From NCBI RefSeq assembly GCF_002409645.1, contig NZ_DHNR01000037.1:72746-136745 (forward strand): a stretch of DNA of 64,000 nt, written 5' to 3'. Position numbers and translations under genes: made by a program. Below, in pieces: positions 63,759 to 64,000 of this stretch. The notes beneath the pieces are model-generated. The model ran no database searches. It saw only the letters and a program-made list of their open reading frames with translations, and was not told where the DNA came from. Numbering within the stretch: position 1 is the stretch's first letter; each line of letters starts with the position of its first letter. The stretch comes from Acetobacter sp. UBA5411. Its GTDB lineage: Bacteria > Pseudomonadota > Alphaproteobacteria > Acetobacterales > Acetobacteraceae.

Positions 63759-64000
63759 AATTGAATTGCAACCTTTTTCGAACAACAGAGGATAGCTCTG
63801 TATTACCTCTTTTGATGAATAACCATGGCGATCATCAAGTGCACCTTACATATTTATTTTGGCATGCCACACTTATATCCTCATAGCTATGTCATTTAGA
63901 GTATTAAACTTTTGTCTAAATCATATATGACCATAAAACATCGACGGACACCTTCCCTTGCATTCTCCACGTTTTCCCGAAGCTCCGACCACAAAAAAAG

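Overview
The window looks like chromosomal DNA of an acetic acid bacterium (Acetobacteraceae, alphaproteobacteria; an Acetobacter-like genus is the best guess). The pointers are GC-rich housekeeping genes with alphaproteobacterial order (DUF3576 lipoprotein-leuS-lptE-holA; argS-SPOR-scpA-scpB), a Hint_2 protein of the kind common in this family, and a mix of outer-membrane uptake genes. No rRNA, tRNA or CRISPR array was seen. The species assignment is inference.

Layout. (1) 1-12.6 kb: organosulfur scavenging. A truncated flavin monooxygenase (LLM class), a TonB-dependent receptor, an FAD flavoprotein with a two-cluster ferredoxin, and a sulfonate/nitrate-type binding protein form one + strand set. 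A decayed IS5-type transposase follows. Then a second TonB receptor (- strand) is divergent from an AtsK/TauD-type dioxygenase and an APC permease. Three copies of AACTA-N7-TAGTT lie in and just beyond the divergent intergenic region and look like operators. (2) 12.5-29.4 kb, all on the - strand: a two-partner secretion / contact-dependent toxin locus. It holds an IalB-like protein, a TpsB outer-membrane transporter and an approximately 3,680-residue TpsA exoprotein. The exoprotein is split by one frameshift and ends in a Hint domain plus a small nuclease-like toxin. Next come its probable immunity gene, a decayed orphan toxin cassette with its own immunity gene, and a further orphan exoprotein fragment. 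A deleted IS remnant sits beyond the locus.

(3) 30-41.8 kb: an O-acyltransferase with SGNH domain, an NAD(P)-binding protein, a small secreted His/Asp-repeat protein, RidA, an AcuI-type reductase, a CHRD protein, a histidine phosphatase, Prs, and an SbcC/SbcD-like (YhaN/YhaO-like) ATPase-nuclease pair. (4) 42-48.3 kb: a peptide export system. A 132-residue precursor with a double-glycine leader and eight cysteines precedes an HlyD-type adaptor and a C39-peptidase ABC transporter. A Hint_2 protein is encoded divergently. A SARP/BTAD-type regulator follows at 48.7 kb.

(5) 51-64 kb: essential genes (leuS, lptE, holA; argS, SPOR protein, scpA, scpB), a LysR regulator divergent from a lipocalin-like protein, and a family 4 glycosyltransferase. 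The two systems most worth a second look are the eight-cysteine peptide exporter and the modular toxin locus with silent cassettes. The shared palindrome at the sulfur-scavenging promoters comes next.
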